This document shows positions 21,601 through 34,239 of a stretch of DNA of 64,000 nucleotides, in pieces. This stretch comes from Xiphydria camelus (lineage: Eukaryota; Arthropoda; Insecta; Hymenoptera; Xiphydriidae). Location: the NCBI GenBank assembly GCA_963678675.1, contig OY783198.1, forward strand, positions 10,116,580 to 10,180,579, in the 5' to 3' direction. Position numbers and translations under genes: made by a program. The notes under the pieces are model-generated. The model searched no databases, had not been told where the DNA came from, and saw nothing but the letters and a program-made list of their open reading frames with translations. How positions within the stretch are numbered: position 1 is the stretch's first letter; every line of letters starts with the position of its first letter.

Positions 21601-24600
21601 TATGAATGAGGGCGGGTTTTACAAACACAGTATAAACGCGGTATAGCGCTATACTGAGAATAACCAGCACGCAAGCGTTTTACAAGTATGGTATAAGGCT
21701 GGAGAAATAGATTAATTCAAAATAACTGTCCTAATTTGTTGTAGGATATTGTATACACCCTGGTCGAAGTAAAACTGCCCCCCCCCCTCTATTAATTTGT
21801 TAATTGTTATTTGTACTGTTGAAAAACCGAATCCATTATTTCTGCTATAGATATTGATGCTAATGTTAGAAATTTGAATGAGTAATTAATATGTAGAGTA
21901 CCTATAATAGAAACATTTTGCAAAAGTAACCAGAAGAAAAATCCGTGGCCCGGGGTGTACACCCCGGTTCACGGATTCTGAACATAATGACTTTTGAAAA
22001 TGTAATTTTAAAACGTAACAGCCAATTAGCAATTAAATGTCAAACTTTCATTAGCTAATGCGGCTTTTGCCCTGGCTGATGAAAGCATGATAATTAATTA
22101 TTCATTGGTTAGTATATTGAAATATGACATTTTGAAAAGTCACTATGTTCAAAATCCGTGAACCCGGGTGTACATGGCAAGCCAGGTATCAGATCTACAC
22201 GGTTATCTATGGAATCCGTTATTTCTCCCCTTTACAATACATATTCCATGTATAGTGGTATTTATTAAGCTGGCCACTGCGGGGATGGCTTACTCCGATC
22301 CCTCCGGCAATTAGCGTTCTGTGAAGGACGTGAGATTGTAAGTATAGTCTGTTAAGTAAGAGCGTGTGCGGCGTTATTCATGAAGACATTATTAAACAAT
22401 GTTTCTTTTGACATATACATACGTTTGATATGGTCGAAGGCAATGCACAATTTGGTTAATAATGAGTTCAATTATCACCATCGATTATTGCTTGGCATCT
22501 CCGAGGCATACTATCCATCAAATTTTCAGCGTATTTATGGGGAAGTGCCTTCCAAATGTGTCGAATTTCTCGGGATAGCTGCTTCACAGTGAAGACACGT
22601 TTTCGTCCAAGCTTCTGCTTGTTTATGAAAACGTGTTCACTGTGAAGTAGCTATCCTGAGAAATTCGACGCGTTTGGAAGGCACTTCCCCGCGAATACGT
22701 CGAAAAATGGGTGGATATACTATGCCTCGGGGATGCCAAGTGATTGTCGATGGTGGTGATTGGACTCATTATTAACATAATTGCGCATTGCCTTGGAACA
22801 TGTCAAACGTATGTACGTGGAAAAAAACATTGTTGAATAATTTCTTTATGAATAATGCCATACACGCTCTTACTTAACTGACTGTACGTTTGCAACCCTT
22901 GTTCGCCAAACCGTATTACCTTTCTATTGTTTGTACCTGAGTTTTCATCCATATTTTTGTTACACTACTAGTAGTGTATAAAACAAAATAACAATAACCT
23001 TAGTCGAAAATTAAAAAGGTTAGATTTGCTCTCTTCTAAAATTAATAGACTGCCTAAGTCTTGACGTCACGCGAAGGGGCGGAGCTTACAAACCTTTCCA
23101 AACAAATCGGTTTTACGTGCAAATTGTCCATAAGAGAGTTTTCTTTTCAAGTGTATCGTTAATTTTGACGTAAATAAGGGTTATGAGTTATATATTTTGG
23201 TAAAGTTTGGTCAAACCTAGGATATCCCCAAATATTTTAAAATAGGTAAGCTGTATAATATATTTTTTGCTCCTTTTAGGTATGTTAGGTTATGAGGTTA
23301 TATCAATGTTTTGTTTTCATGAACTTTTATAATTTTTGAAAAATACTATTTTCTCAAGAGTGTTTTTAAATGTGTTTTTAATTATTATTTTCTAGGTTGA
23401 GCGGTTTACTGGTCATTTATAACCATGGTAATGTGTTTTATGCGTGATTGTAAACACTACAGTGACCGAAATCTTTGTAAATTTGTCACGTTCCCTGCTG
23501 ACTTACAAGAGGGAAGGAAATGGATTAACATGATAAGGTAATATTATTGAATACTCCCAGATAGAAAAGTCTGCCACAGGATTAGTGCAGTGCCGCCAAT
23601 ATACCGCCAAAGTTGATGCAGACTTTGTTGAAGCACGTCTTGTCGGTAGAACGTAATATTCCTACCATGGCATTGTACCGCAATTCTAAAGATTTTTAAT
23701 TCCGGCATATTGGAGGTAAAATACATGTATACTGTCAGTACAGGAAGACGATATATAAGGGGTATAGTTTCAAAGTGTATGATCTCCATGCTTTGTAAGC
23801 TAACGATATCTAAGGGGTATAGTTTCAAAGCGTACGATCTCCATGCTTCGTAAGCTTACGAAGCATGGAGATCGTACACTTTGAAACTATACCCCTTATA
23901 TATCGTCTTCCTGTACTGACAGTATACATGTATTTTTTACCTCCAATATATGCCAGAATTAAAAATCTCTAGAATTGCGGTACAATGCCACGGTTGGAAT
24001 ATCACGTTCTACCGACAAGACGTGCTTCGACAAGGTCTGCATCAACTTTGGCGGTATATTAGCGGCACTGCACTAATCCTGTGGCAGACTTTTCTATCTG
24101 GGAGTATTCAATAATATTACTTTATCATGTTAATCCATTTCCTTCGCTCTTGTAAGTCAGCAGGGAACGTGAAAAATTTACAAAGATTTCAGTCACTATA
24201 GTGTTTACAATCAGGCACAAAACACATTACCATGGTTATAAATGTCCATTAAACCGCTCAACCTAGAAAATAATAATTAAAAAAAACATTTAAAAACGCT
24301 CCTGAGGAAATAGTACTTTTCAAAAATTATAAAAGTTTTCATGAAAATAAAACATTGACATAACCTCATAACCTAACATATCTAAAAGGAGCAAAAAATA
24401 TATTATACAGCTTACCTATTTAAAAATATTTGGGGATAACCTAGGTTTGACCAAACTTTACCAAAATATATAGCTCATAACCCTTATTTACGTCAAAATT
24501 AACGATGCACTTGAAAAGAAAACTCTCTTATGGACAATTTGCACGCAAAACCGATTTGTTTGGAAAGGTTTGGAAGCTCCGCCCATTTGTGACGTCAGAC

Positions 24601-27600
24601 TTAGGCAGTCTATTACTGTCGTCACCACTAGAGTACAGTGCGTTCGGTGTTCTTTGGCGAAAAGAGCGATCGCCATGTTATCGGCGGAGCGTTTCGTCCC
24701 GGAGTCGGCCTGTGGACTCGTCAGTAAGGCTAGGCCGACTCCTGCCTTAGACGCTCTGTGTGCTCTGTCCTCCGTGGTTGTCGAACAGCTTCGGTCTTAT
24801 GTAGAAACGTACTCGTGTTCGACCACTAGTGAGAAAGGCAGCGCCATCTGGTGGCGGGCCGCCACAGTACTCCCCCCAGTGACGGCTGCTGGAGGCAGGC
24901 GTAACGATGTGGAAGATGGTGGTGTGCGTGGCGATGGCTGTGTGAGCGTGGTTCTATGTGACTGGGACATCGTGAGTTGGAAATTCCGCCGGTGTTCGTC
25001 GCAGCGTGTGAGAGATCGATCCTGTGTGTGTGTGTGATGATGATGCGGCTGCTGCCTGCGTGGGTCCAGCATGGCCGTGTGTGTGCGTGCGCTGGTCTGG
25101 GGCTGCTGCCTGCGTGGGTCTAGCATGGCCTTGTGTGTGAGCACTGGTGCTGTGGCTGCTGCCTGCGTGGGTCTAGCATGGCCGTGTGTGTGTGCGCTGG
25201 CATGGCTGGTGCTCTGGGGCGTCGTGGCCGTGTGTGTGTGGCTGGTGCTGTGAGCGTCGTGGCCGTGTGCGTGAGCGCTGGTGTGGCTGGTGCTGGCTGA
25301 GAGCGTCGTGGCCGTGTGCGTGTGGTTGGCTCTGCTTCCGGATGAAGGTGTCCTATCATGGGAGTTCCTTGGTCCAGAAGGTATGCTGCAGGAATGATGA
25401 TCTTCTCCGCTGCATCACGTCGGGGTCACCACTTTGGCGAAAAGAGCGATCGCCATGTTATCGGCGGAGCGTTTCGTCCCGGAGTCGGCCTGTGGACTCG
25501 TCAGTAAGGCTAGGCCGACTCCTGCCTTAGACGCTCTGTGTGCTCTGTCCTCCGTGGTTGTCGAACAGCTTCGGTCTTATGTAGAAACGTACTCGTGTTC
25601 GACCACTAGTGAGAAAGGCAGCGCCATCTGGTGGCGGGCCGCCACAGTTCCAACAGAAATCCCTGACTAGTCAAAGTCTGCACATGCGCACTACGTACAA
25701 ATCACCAACTGTCAGGGATTAGTCACGGATTCTCTGCAGGAACAAACCTATAGTGTATGCCGTTTTGTGGAAGTATAGGGCGATTGGGTAACTGCACAAA
25801 ACAGATAGAGTGCCATCTGTGGCACGCACCAAGCATTAAGCAGATGCCCGTGGTATAAGCGCTGTTTACACGTTATTTTGGATAATAATTGAAGTGTTTT
25901 ACCTATGAGATTTAATCAACATGGCCTCAATTATAATAGAATGTGGATTTGAAAGCATTCAAATAAATTCTTTCCGTGGAAAATCGTTATCAAAAGGTAA
26001 ATACAAGCAGCGCCACCAAGCTGGGTTTCTTGGCGAAACTTGGATGTACATTCTCTATATGTACACGTGTAACACAAACAAAAGCTACGTTTGTGGAAGT
26101 ACGCTAGAGCCCTAGACGATGAGCGTCATCATTGATTGGCCATGGTGGGTAGGAGAGGTTAACCAGAACTGGCATCTGGCCCCAATTTAGGAGGGCTGGG
26201 GGCGGATTTAGCAAATTTTGGCGCTAGTGAGAAGAGCACCGTTTCTGTCGTATTTACCGACCGAGTTGTAACTTTTGAATGAAAAATTAAAAACATAACC
26301 TTTCCTGAACACAATTACCTTGGGTACTTGTCGATTTTTTGGAGTAAATCTGAAAACAACATGGTTTTTCTGTGTGTAGTTCCAAATTGTAAAAATAAAT
26401 AAAAAATAAATACTATCATCTGTATTTGCGCGATTAAAATGCGGTGTCTATTTCACAGCTGCCATCTACGTCCAGCTTTGGCCAGCCCACCTAATTCTTA
26501 GGCTGTGTTCCAATCCGACAAAAGTTGCATGTAGTATATACTTGGTCGGTACTGACTCCGCCCCTTAGTACGTAGCACGCATCCGTAAAAGGTGGTGGGG
26601 GGAAAGTCGCGATGAAGTAACTTTCTCGAGACTTTTCTGTCTGCTCAGCTCGAGCAGACGCTCTTTTCACCATAGAGGTATAAAAACTAGAGTTTTTCAC
26701 CGGGTATAGGGACCGTGCATGACGATTGCTACGCCACCTGATGGCAATAATTACAATGTTTGGAAGAAAATTGTACAAGTGTTCATATGGGAGAAATTTT
26801 TTATTATTGAAATATTAATTATTTGGAAAAGTAATTCTATATCAGCAAGCATCGACGCTACAACTTCCTCTATACTTTTTGGTTTAGTTGGTTGAATCGT
26901 TGGTTGTACTAATTCCTTCTACGGTAAAAAAATTTCCCCGTGAAAAATTAGAAAAATTGAGTTTTAGGTGTATTTGACGTAAAGAAATATTATTTTTAAT
27001 TATCATTTAATTCTATTTAATAATTAAAAATAATATTTCTTTACGTCAAATACACCTAACTTAATTTTTCTAATTTTTCACGGGGAAATTTTTTTACCGT
27101 AGAAGAAGAATTAGCACTAAACCAACGATTCAACAATTTCACCATGTTATTCATATGGAAATCAGAAAAAGCGATTGAGACACCCCTAAATATTGAGTGA
27201 GAATGTACACCCGGCGATATATTCAAAGTTACATTAAATACTAACCAAGCCCGCCAAGAGAATTAATTAAAAAAGCTTTTTTTTGAATCAGTCTAATAAG
27301 TATATTCATAAAATTGCTATAAACGTGAATTGCTATAAATGTGAATTGACGAGTTTTGCATCTATACCCCTCCAGTCCTACATTAGTATAAAATATTCGA
27401 ATTTACCGCTCTACTAGCCTAGCGAGCGTTCCATTACCCTGGTGGAGAGTCGACACCAGTTGACACGAGTCGACACAAGAGTCGCTGGGAGTCGTGTCTT
27501 CTAGTGTGCTGACTGCACATGCGCATAGTACGCTACTATAGGCTGGTCAAATCCGAAGTAATTAGTACGTAGTCTAGTATCTAGTACACCCTACGTACTA

Positions 27601-30600
27601 AGATGAATTGGAACACAGCCTTAAACTGAAATGGATACTCCTGATTCTAACTAGAACTAGAGTAACATCTAGTAAGAAGCATGAATACCTACCTGATTGA
27701 AGCGTTTCATCACCGACCTGCCAGTCCTGCTTACCTTCTCCTACCGTCCACAACCAATCAACAAAAGTGCTCTCATCGTCTATACTTCCATAAAATCGTC
27801 TACGTTATATGTATTTGCTAGTTTGCTGATCCAAGTGCGCACCCTGTAGAAGGAGGCCAAACGAGGTAAGGCGTTTAGAGGCGTGGCTAGTTCGTCTGCA
27901 GTGGGTCGTGGTCTCAACCTCGGTTCTCCTCATTGTAAGAAATCGGTGTGAGGGAAGGAAAGTAGGGGGTGACCAATTGACTCAGGTGTTTGACTGTATT
28001 TTAAGCGCACTATACACAATCAAAATAATAAGAAATAAAGAAATAAGATTCCAACCGGTCGGAATCTTATTCCACATAACGCCCTTCTATGATTGGTTGA
28101 AATCCTTATCTCTTATTCCTTTCATTGTGTATAGGTCCTTACTCCGAGGAGGTCTACCCACTATTTGCTACCGCAAATTTTACGCAAGCACCAAAATTTC
28201 CTGCTCACTGGTAAACATTATTTTTTATTATATGAGCCTTCACTAAGGAAATGGATTTACGAACATTATTAAGGAGGATTTAGTGGTAAAGGTCGCACAC
28301 AAATAGACCTACTTCATGGAGGGTACGTGTACTCCCGGTGTCACGGATTCTGTCCCGGGTACCTTTTTGAAATGTCATTTTTAACCGTACCAACCAATGA
28401 ATAATCAATTTTAATGCATTTATTGGCCAATACAAATGCTACCGAAGCTGATGAGAGCATAATAATTAATTGTTCATTGACTAGTACGTTTAAAAATAAC
28501 ATTTTAAAAAGGCACTAGTGATAAAATCCATAACGTTTGGAGTACATACACCCGGGCTCACGGATTCTGATCCTGGTGACTTTTGCAAAATGTTATTTTT
28601 AAAGATACTATCCAATGAACACAAGTAATTCTCATGCTTTCTTTAACTACAGCGGTGTTTATCCTGGCTAATGAAAGCATTAGAATTGATTGATCAAGGT
28701 CAATACGTTTAAAACTGACATTTTGCAAAAGTCACCAGGATCAGAATCCGTGAGCCCGGGTGTATGTACACCCGTGCTCACGGATTCTGTCGCTGGTGAT
28801 TTTTTTTAAATGTTATTTTTAAACGTACTAACCAATGATTAATCAATCCTCATGCTTTTCATTAACGAGAGTAGATGCCACCGTAGCTAATGATGGCATG
28901 AGAATTAATTGTTCATTGGTTAGTACGTATAAAAATAACATTTAAAAAAGTCACCAGCGACAGTATCCGTGAGCACAGGTGTACATACATACATCCTCAT
29001 ACCACCATCGAACGTAGGTACTTCACACATTGTCTCCATTCTTTTTACGGTGGATTTTTATACATAATTTTGGATGCACAGCGGATAGATGTAGTTGGGG
29101 TGTCGTCATTTTTTCGACTTTATATAAGATATTGTACAAATAATTATTCGTGGTAAGAGTGTGTGCATTTGAAATCATACGCACACTTACTTCCGCGCAC
29201 TTTCCCCCTAGTAGAAATAGTTTAAAAAGTATTAAAATCATTTAATTGCGGCGGCGTCCGGTGTTGACATTTTATACATATAACAATAACAAAAAACCGA
29301 CGAATTCTAATCTTTTGATAGGTGCAAAACTAGAAATTTGAAATTTTAGAGATATCTCGAATTTCATCCAAGAGATTATATTTTTGATTAGTAAAAAAAT
29401 ATTATAAAAAATGTTTATTAAATTTAAACGCCTATTTAAACAAAAAACAAATTGTTGCATATTAACAACAACAATCAACTATTAACAAAACTAATTTGCA
29501 TATTTGCAACATTACAGGCAAACTAAGAATGAAATAATCTAAAGCAATTTTTGCCCTTTGTAAGGCACAAAAACACTCCACATTTGTCACATTTCAAATG
29601 GGTAAACCCTTTGCACAAGTAGGAAACTTGGACTCTATAGGACTCCACCCATATGTTTATTATATTGGATAATTATTACATTGGGACAATTTATTGAAAA
29701 ATTTTTTTACTGTTTTCTGTCATATCTTGTAACTTTATGTTGTAGAAGTTCGCCATATGGCTGTTAGAAATTTCGCCTATTGTGAATATACATGAATTTA
29801 AAAATATGTTGCAAATATGCAACGGTATGCACACAATGAAGGGTTAAAGATTCGTATATTATATGAATGGTATTATATCATTTTGAAATTCTGAGTAGTT
29901 ACAATTCTGTCGCGTTATACAGGGTGGGGCATTAACTATTAGCACCTTAGATATCTTCGAAACTATAAGGTTCACAGAAATATTTGCTGAAATGAAATTG
30001 TACAGTACGAAGGGGGCCATCCGATAGCGATAATAGTTTTTTTTGCAGATGTAGGTACTTTGGAAATTTGAAAGTCACCTTCATTTTTTTAAATGGATCG
30101 GTAGGTATGTTTTTGTTTCTGTATCATGATAGAGGAGCTTGAAACAAGTTCAACGATCTATCACATAAGGTAATTGAAGGTCATAGAAAGTACAGATAGG
30201 CGATAATACTTACGGTTTCGGTAGTAAATAAAATGACTAAATTATTAAATAAATCGTTGGATTGGACGCGGCGGTCCAATATCGTGGCCAGCTCGTTCCC
30301 CAGACTTAACACCTTTAGACTTCTTTCTATGGGGAACATTGAAAGATAAAGTGTACAAAGAAGTACCAACTACACTTTACGACACGCAACAAAGAATTAT
30401 TGCAGCCTGTACATCAATAAGTTCTGACACTGTAAGACTTGCAAGTCAATCAATTGTAAGAAGAATCCAATGTTGCATTGATGCTGATGGTCATCATTTC
30501 GAACACCTACTAAAACGTAGTAATTTTATTTACTGCCGAAACCGTAAGTATTATCGCCTATCTGTACTTTCTATGACCTTCAATGACCTTATGTGATAGA

Positions 30601-33600
30601 TCATTGAACTCGTTTCAAGCTCCTCTATCATGATACAGAAACAAAAACATACCGATCCATTTAAAAAAATGAAGGTGACCTTCAAATGTCCAAAGTACCT
30701 GCACCTGCAAAAAAAACTATTATCGCTATCGGATGGCCCCTTTCGTACTGTACAATTTCATTTCAGCAAATAATTCTGTGAACCTTATAGTTTCGAAGAT
30801 ATCTAAGGTGCTAATAGTTAATGCCCCACCCTGTACAGTAAACTTAGCTATTGAAAATTAATTTTCATTAAATTTGAGATCAAATCATTTTTAAATATTT
30901 TTCTATGCGGATTCCTTTACAATACAACAAATTGCCCTACGGTCCAATTCTAGTATTATACTTTCCTTAAGCAATACAATTAGACTAATTGGATTCTTAA
31001 AATCTAATAAAGAAATAAAATTCAAATTTTGCTTTCCATTATACCTATGTACTGGTTTACAAAATTAGACGTTTTTGCATCATTAGGGACAAAACTAGAT
31101 GGATTATATGAATCTCGCGTAACGAATTCCAAATGTTTCTTTCATGTTACTCTACCACCTCACGCTTTTAAGAAAACTGAAGCCAAAATCGTGAAGATGC
31201 GACTTCGAGTTTTTTTACCATTGTTTTTCTCAAAATCTTGACGATATTCATATTTTTCAGTTAAAAAAAATCTTTAATCTAGGTTGGGGAAAAAGAAATC
31301 CCTTATTTTTACGTGAACTTCAATACTTTATTTAATATGTTTCGGATTTTCCGATTTGAGTCAAATATGCACCGTTTTGTTCTATAATTTGTTGCCATTT
31401 TAAGGGTAGCTTCATAATGCCTTTCTCATAGAAGTCTTGGTCCCTATTGGCGAAAAACTGTAGTAATCGATTTTCACGGTCTTCTCTTGATGCCAATTTC
31501 TTATGAACTAAGAAAGTTTTGCAATGCAAGAAAAAGATGGTAATCGCTTGGTGCCAGGTCCGGACTATATGGTGGATGCATCAAAACTTCCCAACCAAGC
31601 TCCCGGAGTTTCTGGCGAGTCACTATTGGGATCTGACATGGGGGAGGAGCTTAGTTCGAAAAATCCAATATGGCCGAAATGAGTATACTACCGATACAGA
31701 GTCTTATGGGAGTGAAGTCATTATTTATTGTTTTGGCACGCGCAGGGCTCCGCGAATCCTTCCCAACTTTCACTAGACTCGCGGGAGAACATGAGCACCC
31801 TTCGCCCTCCGCTATCGTCCAGGGTTGACCTCCCATAAATATAAATTCAGCCTTCGAGACGCGCATGTCTGTCCCTGGACGGGCGCATCACGGAACGTCG
31901 ACGTATCTGCGCGCAACTCCGGAGTCTTTCACGTTTTTACTCTTCCACTTTCTCGAAACTTTCTTCTCACATCGTGAAATGGAAAAAATCCGCCCTCTTA
32001 TACTAAAGCATACCCCTCCCTTGCGAGCCGTTTCCCGGCAGTCGTGAAAAATTCGTTATCGTGTTCGTATCTCCTCCTGCTCCTCACTTACGCAAGCATC
32101 GCACTCATTCTAAGTGTTCCCGGACATTCGTTGTTAACCCGAAAAGAAAATCTACGTATTTACCAAACTACAACCCTCTCTCTCCAGTTTCTTCGCTTCT
32201 GTCTACTCCTTCATCGCAACAGCGTTCTTTCCTGGATTCCGATTCCATTCCCTTTCTCTTCTCAAACTATTTTATGTTTGGTCTTCCGAACATTTACGAA
32301 TGGCTTTAACTATGAACGCGATTTGCTCTTGTGGGTAGGTATCTTACACCTTCTATTTTTCTATTAATTCAACATATGAATAAGGTATAATTTTTAATAA
32401 TATAATAATGTTCTGTTCGCTCCGAGGTTTTTGAACGTACTGGACGCTCTTCGACCAGGAGCTTGTTGTATGACTTTTTTAGTTTTCTCTTACGACCGGG
32501 GGTGGGAGTGCTAACTCTGCAACGCGAAGAAATTTCCAGGGAAATGCGGAAGGCAGGATTAAGTGTTGTAAATCCCGAGGAAACTCCAGTGCTCGGTTCC
32601 TATGTCCCGGCCGACGTACACGTACACGGGACCCTGTGGCATTGAGGAACTTTCCCGGATCTAATTTATGACTCAAAGGGTCCCAAGGAGTGTCGAATTT
32701 TTCCCTCGCACCGGTCTAGGGCCCAAATGCGAGAAGCATTTGGGCGAGTACGCGACATACATACATTAATCCAATGCCAGTCACTCGCTAACCCACTAAA
32801 CGGTATACTAGGAATAGTTTTACTTCTCGTCACCAGACTGCGTATCGAGACATGTCAGATCCCAATAGACATATGTGGCCTGGCGTTGTCCTGATGAAAC
32901 ACGACACCTTTTCTGTTGGCCAATTCTGGCCGTTTCTGGTCAGTCACTAGCTTCAAACGGTCCAGTCATTGACAGTAGAGATCATGGATTGCAATCCCAC
33001 CAAATGAACAGCGGAACCTTCCTGGCCGTTAGTCCTGGTTTGGCCACCGTTTGAGCTGCTTCACCGCGCTTTGACCACGATTACTAGAATTTTTCGTCAA
33101 TAGGGACCAAGACTTCTATGAGAGAGGCATTATGAAGCTACCCTTAAAATGGCAACAAATTATAGAACAAAACGGTGGATATTTGACCCAAATCGGACAA
33201 TCCGAAACATATTAAATAAAGTCTTGAAGTTCACGTAAATATAATGGATTTCTTTTTCCCCAACCTATAATTTTTATTGAGATAAATACGATATTACATG
33301 CTGATGACGGGCATCTTTCTTTTTTAACAACTTTAACAGCTCGCTACTTTTTGCTTAAAGTCAGTCTCGGTTATAAAAAATCTATAATGGCCGTTAATAA
33401 TTGTATCTAGTGGTGCTACACACATTTCGATCAAATTTGGATCAGATTTTATAAATTTGATCTATTCCTTTGAAGTTAGTTGCATTGCAAGACAACATTC
33501 AGTGGTTATTATCAATTTTTGTAGGCTTAATCCAAATCCGTAAGCAGAACATATCTGGCATATCAAGTTTGAAGAACAAACAAGCGCTCGCCATACATGA

Positions 33601-34202
33601 ATGGCATCACGTAGGTACACCGTGATGAAATTTAGCCTATATTTGTTTCCGTTGTATTGGGGCTTTTTATAGACATTTGGCGTAAGCATAGCACGATGAA
33701 TTTTTTAGAGAATGAAATAGACAACGTTCTAAGATGCGATTTTTATGACTTTCACCTAATTTTTTCTCAAAAACGTAGTGCTAAGGCAAAATGAGAAGAT
33801 TTCAAATTATTGACTCAAGATCTACGTAAGCCATCTGGTTTTAATTCTGATAATTTGTTTGACCAGTGTTATTACATACTACTTTGAGAGGAAATATTTG
33901 TTTTTATCTCATGTTTATAAAGCCAGATGGTTTTAAACCGTTGAATAAACTGCAATTATATGCACCATATAGATGTCTTAGCGCTGGGAAAAATGTTATT
34001 CTACGCATCTAAAGATGGAAAAATTGGTTCAAATCCTCTCTGAGGCCTGAAAGAGGATTTCGAACACTTAAGCAGTTTGCTTCATTGTACTATAGGTTAG
34101 CTTGTGTGTGTGTGATAGCAGTATAATTATTTCTCCAATGAAATTATTTTTCTTAAAGTTAATAAAAATACCACGATCCTTGCACTAATAAAAAAATAAT
34201 AT

Positions 34203-34239
<37 letters not shown>

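Larger units (their letters stand above)
23043..24616. mobile_element. THAP-domain palindrome, two 5' halves head to head
   Basis: TAATAGACTGCCTAAGTC at the left mirrors GACTTAGGCAGTCTATTA at the right. The arms of about 800 bp meet at a perfect centre, GCTTCGTAAGCTTACGAAGC (about 23845-23864). Each arm contains the same promoter-like sequence and first exon of a THAP protein, so one transposon end has been duplicated in inverse. Neither arm has the rest of a transposase. Confidence 0.85.
21396..25749. mobile_element. GTTCC-related element, 4.35 kb, with nested insertions
   Basis: AGGTTTGTTCCTGCAG at 21396 mirrors CTGCAGGAACAAACCT at 25734-25749, flanked by ATA on both sides. The outer ten bases match the ends of the elements at 5173-6278 and 55833-59370. 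Subterminal CTGACAGTC/GCGCATGCGCA words occur at the left and GCACATGCGCAC at the right. Inside are a hairpin unit (21910-22170), a foldback (22333-22900), a THAP palindrome (23043-24616) and direct repeats with CTCF motifs. Confidence 0.6.
20814..26114. mobile_element. Large element with 341 bp inverted arms (20814-21154 / 25774-26114)
   Basis: TAGGGCTCTAGCGTACTTCC at the left is mirrored at the right (26095-26114). The arms are nearly identical over about 341 bp and end with ...CCCAATCGCCCTA. Both carry the same ATG-initiated exon reading outside-in reverse, MASIIIECGFESIQINSFRG (- strand from 21007, + strand from 25921), with a donor-like AAAAG|GTAAAT after codon 25. Thus both arms are the 5' end of one transposon gene. 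Between the arms lie a Harbinger MITE and a GTTCC element. The superfamily is not recognised. Confidence 0.7.
31282..33265 (-). mobile_element. Mariner with duplicated 3' end, split by a nested element
   Basis: GGTTGGGGAAAAAGAAATCC at the left mirrors GGATTTCTTTTTCCCCAACC at the right, flanked by TA. Both outer ~180 bp carry the 3' end of the transposase frame (- strand at the left, + strand at the right), so one 3' end replaced the 5' end. Transposase reads on the - strand from about 33080 to 32870, is interrupted by the element at 31626-32865, and resumes at about 31623. Confidence 0.85.

Noticed and set aside
24570..25670. Open frames of 78-155 codons over the direct repeats and minisatellite
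   Set aside because: Frames exist in both repeats and in several phases; repeat translation only.
20814..26114. CRISPR-like or phage-like reading of the repeat-dense region
   Set aside because: Repeats are inverted and nested with transposon-type ends, no regular spacers and no cas genes.
26491..26778. - strand 95-codon frame at the Harbinger element end
   Set aside because: Lies within terminal sequence of a MITE, with no conserved motif.
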